Shown here in pieces: positions 6,899 through 16,190 of a stretch of 47,932 nt of DNA. Numbering within the stretch: the stretch's first letter is position 1; every line of letters begins with the position of its first letter. Source of the DNA: Microthrixaceae bacterium (GTDB lineage: Bacteria; Actinomycetota; Acidimicrobiia; Acidimicrobiales; Microtrichaceae); the NCBI GenBank assembly GCA_019694615.1, contig JAIBBP010000093.1:1-47932 (forward strand). The letters are read 5' to 3'. A program made the position numbers and the translations under genes. The notes under the pieces are model-generated. The model saw only the letters and a program-made list of their open reading frames with translations. It was not told where the DNA came from and made no database searches.

Positions 6899-8308
6899 TC
6901 AGTGCAGTGAGCGCCCGGTCAACGCGATGACGGTTTCGCCGAACAGCTCGCTCATCGACGGGTGCGGCTGGATGAGCGCGGCGAGCTCGTCGACGGTGGC
7001 CTCCCAGTTGACCGCGAGGTAGCCCTGGCCGAGTTGCTCGGTCACCCACGGCCCCACCATGTGGACGCCGAGGATCTTGCCGCCGCTACCGTCGGGGCGT
7101 TTCTCGGCGATGACCTTCACCAGACCGTCGGTCTCGCCGAGGATCACGGCGCGGCCGTTGCCGATGAACCGGTGCTTGTTGGTGACGACCTCGTAGCCGG
7201 CCTCCTTGGCCGACTCCTCGGTGTAGCCGGCGAAGCTGACCTCGGGGTGGCAGTAGATGGCCCACGGGACCTTGCCGTAGTCGACCGCAGCCGGGTTTTC
7301 GCCGAGGATGTCCTTGATGGCGTTGATGCCCTCGATGAACCCGATGTGGGCGAGCTGCGGCGTGGCGATGCAATCGCCGATCGCCCACACCCCCGGCTCG
7401 CCGGTACGGCAGTGCTCGTCGACCTCGAAGAACCCGCGTTCACTCACGCTGACCCCGGTACCGTCGGCGACGACGCCGTTGGCGACCGGCGCGCGACCCA
7501 CCGACACCACCACGATGTCGACGTCGAGTGTCTCCTCACCGAACGCGACCGAGGTGCCGCCATCGGGACGGGGTGTGTGCCCGGTGACGGACACCCCGGT
7601 GCGAATCGTCATGCCCTTCTTCTTGAAGGAACGCTCCACGATGGCCGCCGCATCCTTGTCACAACCGGGGAGGATCTTCGGCAGGCCTTCGAGGATCGTG
7701 ACCTCGGTGCCCATGTCGGCCAGCGTCGACGCGAACTCGCAGCCGATCGCCCCGCCACCGATGACGGCGGCCTTGGCCGGAAGCGTGCGAAGGTCGAGGA
7801 ACTCGTCGCTCGTGAAGATGATGCGGCCGTCCGGGTCAAAGCCGGGAATGGTGCGTGGGACCGATCCGGTGGCGAGGATCACCGCGGTGCCGAGCAGGAC
7901 GGCCGACGTGCCATCGTCGGCAACGACGTTCACCTGATGCGACGGACCGAGGGTGCCGACCCCGGCGTAGATGTCGACCTTGCGACCGCTCAGCAGCTGC
8001 TTGAGGCCACCCCACATCTGGTCGATGACCCGCTGTTTGCGGTCGACGGTGACCGACCAATCGATCTTGGGTTCGTCGACGTACACGCCGAACTCGGCGG
8101 CGTGGCGCACCGTACGGTTGACCGACGCCGACTCGAGCAGCTCCTTCGCCGGGATGCACCCGCGGTGAAGGCAACTCCCGCCGACTTTGTCCTTCTCGAC
8201 GATCGCGATCTTCAGCCCGGCGCTGGCGCCGTACAGCGCGGCGGCATAACCGCCCGGGCCTCCGCCGATGATGACGACGTCGTAGTGGGCTGGGGGGTTC
8301 TGTTCCAC
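6899..8308 (-). CDS. lpd: Dihydrolipoyl dehydrogenase (E3)
   Basis: A 469-residue flavoprotein disulfide reductase. An N-terminal FAD site (VVIIGGGPGGYAAA) is followed by the redox pair Cys46-Cys51 in GGSCLHRGCIPAKE, an NAD site (AAVIGGGAIGCEFAS) and a C-terminal dimer domain with the active-site His449 and Glu454 in HPSMSE. It reoxidises dihydrolipoyl groups of E2 and passes electrons to NAD. The GTG start at 8308 is preceded by AAGGA. It is the first gene of the minus-strand lipoate group. Length and motifs are complete. Confidence 0.96.
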   Translation of the reverse strand: MEQNPPAHYDVVIIGGGPGGYAAALYGASAGLKIAIVEKDKVGGSCLHRGCIPAKELLESASVNRTVRHAAEFGVYVDEPKIDWSVTVDRKQRVIDQMWGGLKQLLSGRKVDIYAGVGTLGPSHQVNVVADDGTSAVLLGTAVILATGSVPRTIPGFDPDGRIIFTSDEFLDLRTLPAKAAVIGGGAIGCEFASTLADMGTEVTILEGLPKILPGCDKDAAAIVERSFKKKGMTIRTGVSVTGHTPRPDGGTSVAFGEETLDVDIVVVSVGRAPVANGVVADGTGVSVSERGFFEVDEHCRTGEPGVWAIGDCIATPQLAHIGFIEGINAIKDILGENPAAVDYGKVPWAIYCHPEVSFAGYTEESAKEAGYEVVTNKHRFIGNGRAVILGETDGLVKVIAEKRPDGSGGKILGVHMVGPWVTEQLGQGYLAVNWEATVDELAALIQPHPSMSELFGETVIALTGRSLH

Positions 8309-8380
8309 GGGAAGTCCTTCGACGGAGGTGCGGTGCTCCGATGCTAGACCCGCGCCAAGACCGTCGATCGCGTGTCGCCC

Positions 8381-8470
8381 CTATCTCGCGAGGACGAACT
8401 GCGTCACGGCGGCGGCGACGATCAGCACACCACAGATGACGGCCAGGGTGATCAGCATTCGGGTACTCAC
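8381..8470 (-). CDS. Possible 29-residue single-span membrane miniprotein
   Basis: GTG at 8470 starts VSTRMLITLAVICGVLIIV-like sequence: a four-residue polar start, one hydrophobic helix of about 20 residues (MLITLAVICGVLIVAAAV) and the tail TQFVLAR before TAG. It lies alone between lpd and dprE2. The clean single-helix pattern argues for a real gene, but there is no family support and such patterns also occur by chance. Confidence 0.4.
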   Translation of the reverse strand: MSTRMLITLAVICGVLIVAAAVTQFVLAR

Positions 8471-8520
8471 AGTCGGCAAGGTTACGGTGGCCGGTACCCC
8501 ACGATCGAGACAGGAGTCCC

Positions 8521-9279
8521 ATGCGCGACGCAGTCGGCAACATCAACTCGGTGCTCGTCCTCGGCGGCGCGTCGGAGATCGCCACCGAGACGGTGAAGCT
8601 GTTGGCCAGTCGGCGTTGCCGTCGAGTCGTGCTCGCCGTACGCGACACGGCCAAGGTCGCCGACCTGCTCGACGAGCATCGGGCGCTCGGCATGGAGGCC
8701 ACAGCGGTCACGTTCGACGCCGCTGACACGCACTCCCATCAGAAGGTGATCGACGGCGTGTTCGCAGACGGTGACATCGACGTCGTCATCTCGGCGTTCG
8801 GGGTGCTCGGCAACCAGGACCTCTTCGACGACGACCCGGCCGCAGCGGCCGACGCCGCTGTCGTGAACTTTGCCGGTCAGGTCTCCGCTCTCACAGCGGT
8901 GGCCGCCGCAATGAAGCGACAGGGTCACGGCGACATCGTGGTGCTGAGCTCGGTTGCCGGCGAGCGGGTCCGCAAGGACAACGCCGTGTACGGAGCGACC
9001 AAGGCGGGGCTGGACGGATACGCACAGGGCCTGGGCGACCGCCTCGCCGGCACCGGCGTGCGAGTCATGATCGTGCGCCCGGGTTTCGTGCACACCCGCA
9101 TGACCGAGGGTCTCGACCCCGCTCCCCTGTCGACGACCCCTGACAAGGTCGCCGCCGACATCGTCTCAGGCCTCGACAAGGGAGCCGCCGTCGTGTGGTC
9201 GCCGGCACCGCTGCGCTACCTGTTCACCGTGCTGCGACACCTGCCTCGCCCGGTATGGCGCATCGTGTCGAACCGTTAG
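8521..9279 (+). CDS. dprE2: Decaprenylphospho-ribose 2-epimerase reductase subunit (DprE2-like SDR)
   Basis: A 252-residue short-chain dehydrogenase. The opening MRDAVGNINSVLVLGGASEI closely matches the start of mycobacterial DprE2, and the active site is YGATKAGLDG with the typical SSVAGERVRK just before and RPGFVHTRM after. The C-terminal PAPLRYLFTVLRHLPRPVWR also matches. DprE2 reduces the 2-keto intermediate to decaprenylphosphoryl-arabinose, the arabinose donor for cell-wall arabinan, at the membrane. AGGAG lies just before the ATG. The oxidase partner DprE1 is not in this window. It begins a four-gene plus-strand run. Confidence 0.85.
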   Translation: MRDAVGNINSVLVLGGASEIATETVKLLASRRCRRVVLAVRDTAKVADLLDEHRALGMEATAVTFDAADTHSHQKVIDGVFADGDIDVVISAFGVLGNQDLFDDDPAAAADAAVVNFAGQVSALTAVAAAMKRQGHGDIVVLSSVAGERVRKDNAVYGATKAGLDGYAQGLGDRLAGTGVRVMIVRPGFVHTRMTEGLDPAPLSTTPDKVAADIVSGLDKGAAVVWSPAPLRYLFTVLRHLPRPVWRIVSNR

Positions 9280-9302
9280 GACGATCCGAGGGACCCGAAG
9301 CC

Positions 9303-10205
9303 ATGGACATCGCAATCACCGGCTCCTCCGGGCTCATCGGATCGGCTCTGACCGACGGACTCCGGGCGCAGGGCCACCGGGTGCTCCGGGTCGTTCGCCG
9401 TCGCAGCGAGCACCCGGCGTCCGACGAGGCGCTCTGGGACCCGGAAACCGGAACCATCGACGCCGCGGCGCTGGAGGGTATCGATGCGGTCGTCCACCTC
9501 GCGGGCGAAGGCATCGGCGAGAAGCGGTGGACGCCTGATCAGAAGGACCGGATCCGCACCAGCCGCACGCGGGGCACCGCGCTCCTCGCTTCGACCCTCG
9601 CCGCGCTCGATCGCCCGCCGAAACGTCTGCTGAGCGGATCGGCAATCGGAATCTACGGCGACACCGGCCAGCGGGCGACCGACGAGACCGGACGGGTGGG
9701 CACCGGCTTTCTGCCGGACCTCTGTGTCGAGTGGGAAGCGGCGGCGGCACCGGCCAGCGATGCCGGCATCACGACAGCATTCCTCCGCACCGGCGTTGTT
9801 CTCTCGGCGAAAGGCGGAGCGCTCGCCAAACAGCTCCTACCGTTCAAACTCGGTCTCGGCGGGCGCAGCGGCAGTGGCCGTCAGTTCCTCAGCTGGATCA
9901 CCATCGACGACCACGTAGCCGCCACGAGCTGGCTGATCGGCGACGGCACCGCAATCGCAGGTCCAGTCAACCTCACGGCACCGGAGCCGGTGACGAACGG
10001 TCAGTTCGCCAAGGCTCTCGGCCGGGCGCTGCACCGCCCCACATCGGTCATCCCCATGTTCGGGCCTCGGCTGCTCCTCGGCCGTGAGCTGGCCGACACG
10101 CTCCTCCTGGAAAGCCAGCGCATCGTTCCCGGTGTGCTGGAGCGTGAAGGGTTCACGTTCGCCCATCCCCGGCTGGACGAGGCGCTCGCGCACGTGCTGG
10201 CCTGA
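9303..10205 (+). CDS. TIGR01777 family (SDR39U1-like) epimerase-type protein
   Basis: A 300-residue extended SDR: NAD(P)-binding start MDIAITGSSGLIGSALTDGL, then DAVVHLAGEGI, the family signature RWTPDQKDRIRTSRTRGT, SGSAIGIYGDTG, and a C-terminal block FGPRLLLGRELADTLLLESQR that is typical of TIGR01777. The substrate is unknown for the family. It begins 23 nt after dprE2 and ends 4 nt before the next gene, so co-transcription is likely. The ATG at 9303 matches the family N-terminus; the frame continues upstream but is not conserved-looking. Confidence 0.88.
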   Translation: MDIAITGSSGLIGSALTDGLRAQGHRVLRVVRRRSEHPASDEALWDPETGTIDAAALEGIDAVVHLAGEGIGEKRWTPDQKDRIRTSRTRGTALLASTLAALDRPPKRLLSGSAIGIYGDTGQRATDETGRVGTGFLPDLCVEWEAAAAPASDAGITTAFLRTGVVLSAKGGALAKQLLPFKLGLGGRSGSGRQFLSWITIDDHVAATSWLIGDGTAIAGPVNLTAPEPVTNGQFAKALGRALHRPTSVIPMFGPRLLLGRELADTLLLESQRIVPGVLEREGFTFAHPRLDEALAHVLA

Positions 10206-10209
10206 GCGC

Positions 10210-10674
10210 ATGTCAACCAAACAGGTGTCGGTGAGCCGCTCGATAGCGGCGACCCCCGAGCAGATCTTCCGCGTCGTCTCCGACGCCTCGTTACACCACG
10301 TCATCGACGGATCCGGCACGGTGCGAGGAACAACCGGTAAGCCAGAACCCTTGAAACTCGGCTCCCGGTTCTCGATGCGCATGCGACTCGGGATCCCCTA
10401 CGTCATGCCGAACACGGTCGTCGAGTTCGAGCAGGACCGTCGTATCGCGTGGGCACACTTCGGTGGGCACCGGTGGCGCTATGAACTCGAACCCCTCGAC
10501 CCGGGCGCCGACGGTTCACCGCGCACGAACGTGACCGAGACGTTCGACTGGTCGACAGCACGGTCGAGGGGGTTCATCGAGTTGCTCGGGTGGCCAAAGC
10601 GCCACGTCCCGAACATGGAGCGAACGCTCGAACGGCTCGACGCCTTCGTCGTCAACCGGGCGAGCGCTCTGTAG
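10210..10674 (+). CDS. SRPBCC (polyketide cyclase/START-like) family protein
   Basis: A 154-residue protein beginning MSTKQVSVSRSIAATPEQIF, the usual first strand and helix of the helix-grip fold, then SRFSMRMRLGIPYVMPNTVVEFEQDRRIAW and the closing helix MERTLERLDAFV. These proteins form a cavity for a hydrophobic ligand; the ligand is unknown here. It is spaced 4 nt from both neighbours in the dprE2 run. Confidence 0.82.
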   Translation: MSTKQVSVSRSIAATPEQIFRVVSDASLHHVIDGSGTVRGTTGKPEPLKLGSRFSMRMRLGIPYVMPNTVVEFEQDRRIAWAHFGGHRWRYELEPLDPGADGSPRTNVTETFDWSTARSRGFIELLGWPKRHVPNMERTLERLDAFVVNRASAL

Positions 10675-10678
10675 GCCC

Positions 10679-11320
10679 GTGGAGACGAACGGGTCCGTCC
10701 GCCGCGTTGCCGCGTGGGACTTCGACGGCACGATCACCGAGCACGACACCCTGCTCGGGTTCCTCGAGTTCGTCGCGGGCCGCCGCGCGGTGCTGGCCGC
10801 TCTGGCGGCGGAGTCACCGCATTTGGTTCGCGGCATACGCTCGAGCACCCAGCGCAACGCAGCGAAGGAAGAGGTGCTCGGCAGGGTGCTGGGCGGTCGC
10901 AGCGAGCAGGACGTCACTGATGCAGGACGGCGCTACGCGCGGCAGTTGGCAAAGAAGTTCCGTCGTGAGTCACTCGACCGAATCGCCGAGCACCGCAGAA
11001 ACGATCACGACCTGGTCATCGTCAGTGCTTCGCTCGTCTACTACCTCCGCCCCATCGCCGAGGACCTCGGATTCGACCATGTCATCGGGGTCGAGATGGA
11101 GGTCGGCCCCGACGGCATCCTCACCGGGGCGCTCACCACGCCGAACGTTCGGCGGGAGCACAAGGAGACCCGGCTGCGGGACTGGCTCGGTGACGAGCCG
11201 TTCGAGCTCTGGGCCTACGGCGACAGCTCAGGCGACGAGCAGCTCCTGGGAATGGCCCACCACCCCACCTGGGTGGGGCGGCGGGCACGGTCTTCGCCAA
11301 CTAGTGGACGTAGGCGTTAG
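10679..11320 (+). CDS. HAD-IB family hydrolase (phosphoserine phosphatase-like)
   Basis: A 213-residue protein with HAD motif I (AWDFDGTITEHDT), motif II (LVIVSASLVYY) and motif IV (YGDSSGDEQLL), and a helical cap between I and II, as in subclass IB phosphatases. It should hydrolyse a small phosphate ester; the substrate is not known. The GTG at 10679 follows the SRPBCC stop by 4 nt. Its stop and that of the convergent SDR are 4 nt apart. The last residues are Arg/Ser rich and unlike the fold. Confidence 0.88.
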   Translation: METNGSVRRVAAWDFDGTITEHDTLLGFLEFVAGRRAVLAALAAESPHLVRGIRSSTQRNAAKEEVLGRVLGGRSEQDVTDAGRRYARQLAKKFRRESLDRIAEHRRNDHDLVIVSASLVYYLRPIAEDLGFDHVIGVEMEVGPDGILTGALTTPNVRREHKETRLRDWLGDEPFELWAYGDSSGDEQLLGMAHHPTWVGRRARSSPTSGRRR

Positions 11321-11324
11321 CCGA

Positions 11325-12098
<774 letters not shown>

Positions 12099-12201
12099 GG
12101 CCCGGCATCCTAGATGTTGGCCATCGAGACCAGACAGTCCGCAGAGCGGCTCGGAGGGCCGAATGTTGAAGTTCCTCGCCTGTCGGACCGATAGATGTCC
12201 C

Positions 12202-12696
12202 ATGGCCCAGTTCCCCGACGATGCGGCATCCCGACGGCCGGCCGGCGGCTTCCCCGGCGGCCGAGTCCGGCTCCCGCGGCTCGACGGCGACCGCTCATCA
12301 GGACCACAGATCGACATGGTCGACACCGCGTTCATCGGCGGGCGGGCATCAACGGTGACTGACGACGCGCCAACCGGATTCACCGGCTACTTCACCTACG
12401 AGTCGTTGTTCGAGGATCCGACCGAGCACGAGGACGGCGGCAGTGCTGAAGACCCGTACAAGGTGCTCGGCGTGGAACGCACCCAGGAGTGGTCGGCGAT
12501 CGTCGCTGCGCATCGGGCCCTCGTCAAGGAGTTCCACCCCGACCGTTTCGTGGACCACCCCGCCGAGGTCGTCGCTCAGGCCGAAGTGGAGATCAAACGC
12601 ATCAACCGGGCGTACGATCAGCTCCGAAAGGACCGCGCCGCGGCCGGCGGATCCGAGCGTCGCTCGGGCGGCGACAGACGCCGCAGCGCCCGCTAG
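12202..12696 (+). CDS. J-domain (DnaJ-like) protein
   Basis: A 164-residue protein with a low-complexity Gly/Arg/Asp-rich N-terminal half and a J domain in the C-terminal half: DPYKVLGVERTQEWSAIVAA, the HPD motif in KEFHPDRFVDHP, and INRAYDQLRKDR. The domain should stimulate an Hsp70 ATPase. The C-terminal tail is Arg/Ser/Gly rich. The ATG at 12202 is preferred, but one at 12163 in the same frame is possible. It lacks the Gly/Phe and zinc regions of true DnaJ. Confidence 0.85.
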   Translation: MAQFPDDAASRRPAGGFPGGRVRLPRLDGDRSSGPQIDMVDTAFIGGRASTVTDDAPTGFTGYFTYESLFEDPTEHEDGGSAEDPYKVLGVERTQEWSAIVAAHRALVKEFHPDRFVDHPAEVVAQAEVEIKRINRAYDQLRKDRAAAGGSERRSGGDRRRSAR

Positions 12697-12781
12697 GCGG
12701 CACGCTGAATCGAGGTGACGCGGGGGATCGTCGGCGCCGCGGGCATGATGGACATGTCACCGACCTCGGAGGTTCCCGCCC

Positions 12782-15487
12782 GTGAGTTCCGACGCTTTCC
12801 TGCAGCAGCTTCCCGACGTCGATCCGATCGAGACGGCGGAGTGGGTCGACTCGATCGACGCGGTGGCCAACAAACTGGGGCGCCCCAGGGCCAGTTTCCT
12901 GCTGGCGCGAATCGAAGCCCGGGCCGAGGAGCTCGGCATCCCCAACTCCGGCCTGCTGACCACGCCGTATCTCAACACGATTCCGCCCTCAGCGCAGGAC
13001 TGGTTCCCCGGTGACGAGGATCTCGAGCGGCGCATTCGGGCGTTCATCCGCTGGAATGCCGTGGCGATGGTCGTGCGGGCGAACCACGCCGCCGACGGCA
13101 TCGGAGGTCACCTTTCCACCTTCGCGAGTTCCGCGGCGCTCTACGACGTCGGGTTCAACCACTTCTTCCGCGGCAAGGACGACGGCAACCCCGGCGATCA
13201 CATCTACGTCCAGGGTCACGCCGCCCCCGGCATCTATGCGCGGGCCTTCCTCGAAGGACGGCTGACCGAGGAACAGCTCGACCGGTTCCGCCGCGAGATC
13301 GGTGGTGGCGGCTTGTCGAGCTACCCGCACCCGCGCCTGATGCCGGAGTTCTGGGAGTTCCCGACAGTGTCGATGGGTCTCGGGCCGATCAACTCGATCT
13401 ACCACGCGAGGTTCAATCGCTACCTCCACAACCGCCGAATCGACGCCACCGACACCTCCCGGGTGTGGTGCTTCGTAGGCGACGGCGAGTGTGACGAGCC
13501 CGAGACGCTCGGCTCTATCGCCCTCGCCGGACGGGAGCGGCTCGACAACCTGACGTGGGTCGTCAACTGCAACCTGCAACGCCTCGACGGCCCGGTGCGC
13601 GGCAACGGCAAGATCATCCAGGAGCTCGAAGGGGTGTTCCGAGGCGCCGGCTGGAACGTCGTCAAGGTGATCTGGGGCTCGGCGTGGGACGAGCTGATCG
13701 AGCGAGACGTCGATGGTGCCCTGGTCGACAAGATGAACTCTACGGTGGACGGCGAGTTCCAGCGATACGCCGTCGAGGACGGCGGCTATGCACGCGAGCG
13801 CTTCTTCGGGCCCGACACCCGCCTTCGCCACCTCGTCGAGCACCTGTCCGACGAGCAGATCGCGGCCCTTCCCCGCGGCGGCCACGACTACAGGAAGCTG
13901 TACGCCGCCTACCACTGGGCGACCACCAATTCGACGGGTCGCCCGACGGTCATCCTGGCCAAGACCATCAAGGGATGGACGCTCGGAAGCGAGGTGATGG
14001 GCCGCAATGCGACCCACCAGATCAAGAAGATGACCGCTGTCCAGCTCCGCGCACTCCGCGAACGATTGCGACTCGATGACGTGATCTCCGATGCCGACAT
14101 CGACGACGGCGAGCCACCGTTCGTCCGGCTGGCGGAGGGCTCACCCGAGCAGGAGTACCTGCTCGCCCGCCGCAGGGCGTTGGGCGGTCCGGTTCCATCG
14201 CGCCGCACGACCGTGAGGCGCCCCCTTCCCCAACCCGACCCGTCGAGCTTCACCGAGCTTCTGGCTGGTTCGGGGGGACAGCCGGCCTCCACGACGACGG
14301 CGTTCACCCGGTTGCTCCGCAACCTGTCGCGGGATCCGAACGTCGGCGAGCGGATCGTCCCGATCGTGCCCGACGAGGCGCGCACCTTCGGGATGGATTC
14401 GTTGTTCCGCGAGCTCAAGATCTACGCGGCGCAGGGCCAGAAGTACGAGCCGGTCGACCATCACCTCCTGCTGAGCTACGCCGAGTCGGCGGATGGTCAG
14501 ATCCTCGAGGAGGGGATCACCGAAGCAGGCTCGATGGCGTCGTGGACCGCAGCGGCGACGGCCTACTCGGTGCGCGGCGTGCCGATGATCCCGTTCTTCA
14601 TCTTCTATTCGATGTTCGGATTCCAGCGGGTGGGCGACCTCATCTGGGCAGCGGCGGACGCTCGCGCGCGGGGGTTCCTGCTCGGGGCAACGGCTGGGCG
14701 CACGACCCTGCTCGGAGAGGGGCTCCAACACCAGGACGGCCACAGTCTGGTGCTGGCGTCCACTGTGCCCACGTGCCGGGCCTACGACCCGGCCTTCGCC
14801 TACGAGATGGCCGTCCTCGTTCACGACGGCATCGAGCGGATGTACGCCAATGGCGAGGACGTCTTCTACTACCTGACGCTGTACAACGAGAACTACCCGA
14901 TGCCGGCGATGCCCGAGGGCGTGGACCCCGCTGTCGTCGCCCGCGGCGTCGTCGACGGGTTGTACCGCTGGTCGCCGGCGCCGGACCGGCCGTTGCGGGC
15001 GACGATCCTGTTCTCGGGGACGGCATGGAGCGCCGCCGCGGAAGCACAACGAATCCTTGCCGACGACTACGGCGTCGGCGCCGAGCTGTGGAGCGCCACG
15101 TCCTACAAGCTCCTCCGCGAGGACGCGATGGAAGCGGAACGGTGGAACCGCCTCCACCCGACCCAATCACCACGGATCCCGCTCGTGACAACGCTGTTGG
15201 ACGACTCGGCCGGCCCGATCGTTGCCGTGTCCGACTTCAACCGCGCGGTGCCGGACCAGATCAGCAGGTGGGCCCCTCGGTCGTGGAGGTCACTCGGCAC
15301 CGACGGCTTCGGCCGCTCCGACGACCGGGCCGCGCTCCGCCGGTTCTTCGAGACCGACGCGCCACATGTCGTCGTCGCGGTGCTCACGTCGCTGATGGAG
15401 GATGGAGGGGTGGACCCGGCGGTTGTCCAGAGTGCGATCGAGCGGTTCGGCATCGACGTCGATGCCCCGCACCCCTGGCACGGCTGA
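12782..15487 (+). CDS. aceE: Pyruvate dehydrogenase E1 component, homodimeric type
   Basis: A 901-residue thiamine diphosphate enzyme of the single-chain type. The cofactor motif begins at GDGECDEPE (about residue 233) and ends at VVNCNLQRLDG. Other blocks are ADGIGGHLSTFASSAALYDV near the N-terminus, FFIFYSMFGFQRVGDLIWAA, and LLGEGLQHQDGHS. It decarboxylates pyruvate and acetylates the lipoyl arm of E2. CGGAGG stands 7 nt before the GTG. E2 and E3 genes lie 4-6 kb away on the other strand, fitting the dispersed, shared-E2 arrangement of actinobacteria. Confidence 0.96.
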   Translation: MSSDAFLQQLPDVDPIETAEWVDSIDAVANKLGRPRASFLLARIEARAEELGIPNSGLLTTPYLNTIPPSAQDWFPGDEDLERRIRAFIRWNAVAMVVRANHAADGIGGHLSTFASSAALYDVGFNHFFRGKDDGNPGDHIYVQGHAAPGIYARAFLEGRLTEEQLDRFRREIGGGGLSSYPHPRLMPEFWEFPTVSMGLGPINSIYHARFNRYLHNRRIDATDTSRVWCFVGDGECDEPETLGSIALAGRERLDNLTWVVNCNLQRLDGPVRGNGKIIQELEGVFRGAGWNVVKVIWGSAWDELIERDVDGALVDKMNSTVDGEFQRYAVEDGGYARERFFGPDTRLRHLVEHLSDEQIAALPRGGHDYRKLYAAYHWATTNSTGRPTVILAKTIKGWTLGSEVMGRNATHQIKKMTAVQLRALRERLRLDDVISDADIDDGEPPFVRLAEGSPEQEYLLARRRALGGPVPSRRTTVRRPLPQPDPSSFTELLAGSGGQPASTTTAFTRLLRNLSRDPNVGERIVPIVPDEARTFGMDSLFRELKIYAAQGQKYEPVDHHLLLSYAESADGQILEEGITEAGSMASWTAAATAYSVRGVPMIPFFIFYSMFGFQRVGDLIWAAADARARGFLLGATAGRTTLLGEGLQHQDGHSLVLASTVPTCRAYDPAFAYEMAVLVHDGIERMYANGEDVFYYLTLYNENYPMPAMPEGVDPAVVARGVVDGLYRWSPAPDRPLRATILFSGTAWSAAAEAQRILADDYGVGAELWSATSYKLLREDAMEAERWNRLHPTQSPRIPLVTTLLDDSAGPIVAVSDFNRAVPDQISRWAPRSWRSLGTDGFGRSDDRAALRRFFETDAPHVVVAVLTSLMEDGGVDPAVVQSAIERFGIDVDAPHPWHG

Positions 15488-15495
15488 TCGCACCG

Positions 15496-15554
15496 CGACC
15501 TTTGGGGGATCCGCGCGACATGCCCGCACGATTCCCCCGAAGTTGCGGAGGTCG
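15496..15554. repeat. Imperfect hairpin after aceE
   Basis: Outer arms CGACCT and AGGTCG enclose inner arms CTTTGGGGGAT and GATTCCCCCGAAG. It follows the aceE stop by 9 nt, so it may act as a terminator, and it directly adjoins the TAGGCT hexamer of the next gene. The right half is similar to the hairpin at 6616-6663. Confidence 0.45.
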
Positions 15555-15568
15555 TAGGCTCAGCAGCC

Positions 15569-16153
15569 GTGGCGACAAAGGCATCGATCCCGATCACCAA
15601 CACCCCTGAGGCCAACCAGCTGCTGGTCGACGAGCCCCTCGCCCTCCTGTTGGGGATGCTGCTCGATCAGCAGGTGCCGATGGAATGGGCGTTCCTCGGA
15701 CCGTTCACGCTCAAGGAGCGCCTCGGCGACCGGCTGGACGCCCACGCGATCGCGGCGATGGACCGCGAGGACTTCGTCGCGGTCTGCTGCGAAAAGCCGG
15801 CGATCCACCGCTTCCCGGCATCGATGGGTCGGAGGATCTGGGACGTCTGCGCGTTTCTCGTCGAGCGCTACGACGGCAACGCCGCCAAACTCTGGTTCCG
15901 CGTCGGCAGCGGCGACGAGCTGTACCGCCGCCTCCGCGAGGTCCCCGGCTACGGCGACGAGAAGGCCAAGATCTTCATGGCGATCCTCGCCAAGCGCCTC
16001 GGCAAAAAGCCGTCGGGCTGGGAGGACGCCGCCGCACCGTTCAGCGACGCCCAACCGCGCTCGGTCGCCGACGTCGCCGACGCCGAAACGCTGGCCCGGG
16101 TGCGCGAGTGGAAGAAGGCCAAGAAGGCCGCAAAGAAGACGAAGCAGGACTGA
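15569..16153 (+). CDS. HhH-GPD-type DNA repair protein
   Basis: A 194-residue protein with an HhH-GPD core: LALLLGMLLDQQVPMEWAF at the N-terminus and the helix-hairpin-helix LREVPGYGDEKAKIFMAIL near residues 125-143. It ends in a Lys-rich tail. The fold is that of base-excision DNA glycosylases, but I see neither the Fe-S cysteines of Nth/MutY nor a clear catalytic Lys/Asp pair after the hairpin, so the substrate lesion is unknown. TAGGCT lies 8 nt before the GTG, consistent with a leaderless mRNA. Confidence 0.85.
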   Translation: MATKASIPITNTPEANQLLVDEPLALLLGMLLDQQVPMEWAFLGPFTLKERLGDRLDAHAIAAMDREDFVAVCCEKPAIHRFPASMGRRIWDVCAFLVERYDGNAAKLWFRVGSGDELYRRLREVPGYGDEKAKIFMAILAKRLGKKPSGWEDAAAPFSDAQPRSVADVADAETLARVREWKKAKKAAKKTKQD

Positions 16154-16190
16154 CCTGAACGAATCGGCGACCAGCGGACGAGGCGTCGGC

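Noticed and set aside
6962..8347. 461-residue plus-strand frame opposite lpd, and similar long antisense frames across the window
   Set aside because: High GC leaves few stop codons in antisense frames. These frames are rich in Asp, Arg, Gly and His without any motif, while the opposite strand holds complete known enzymes.
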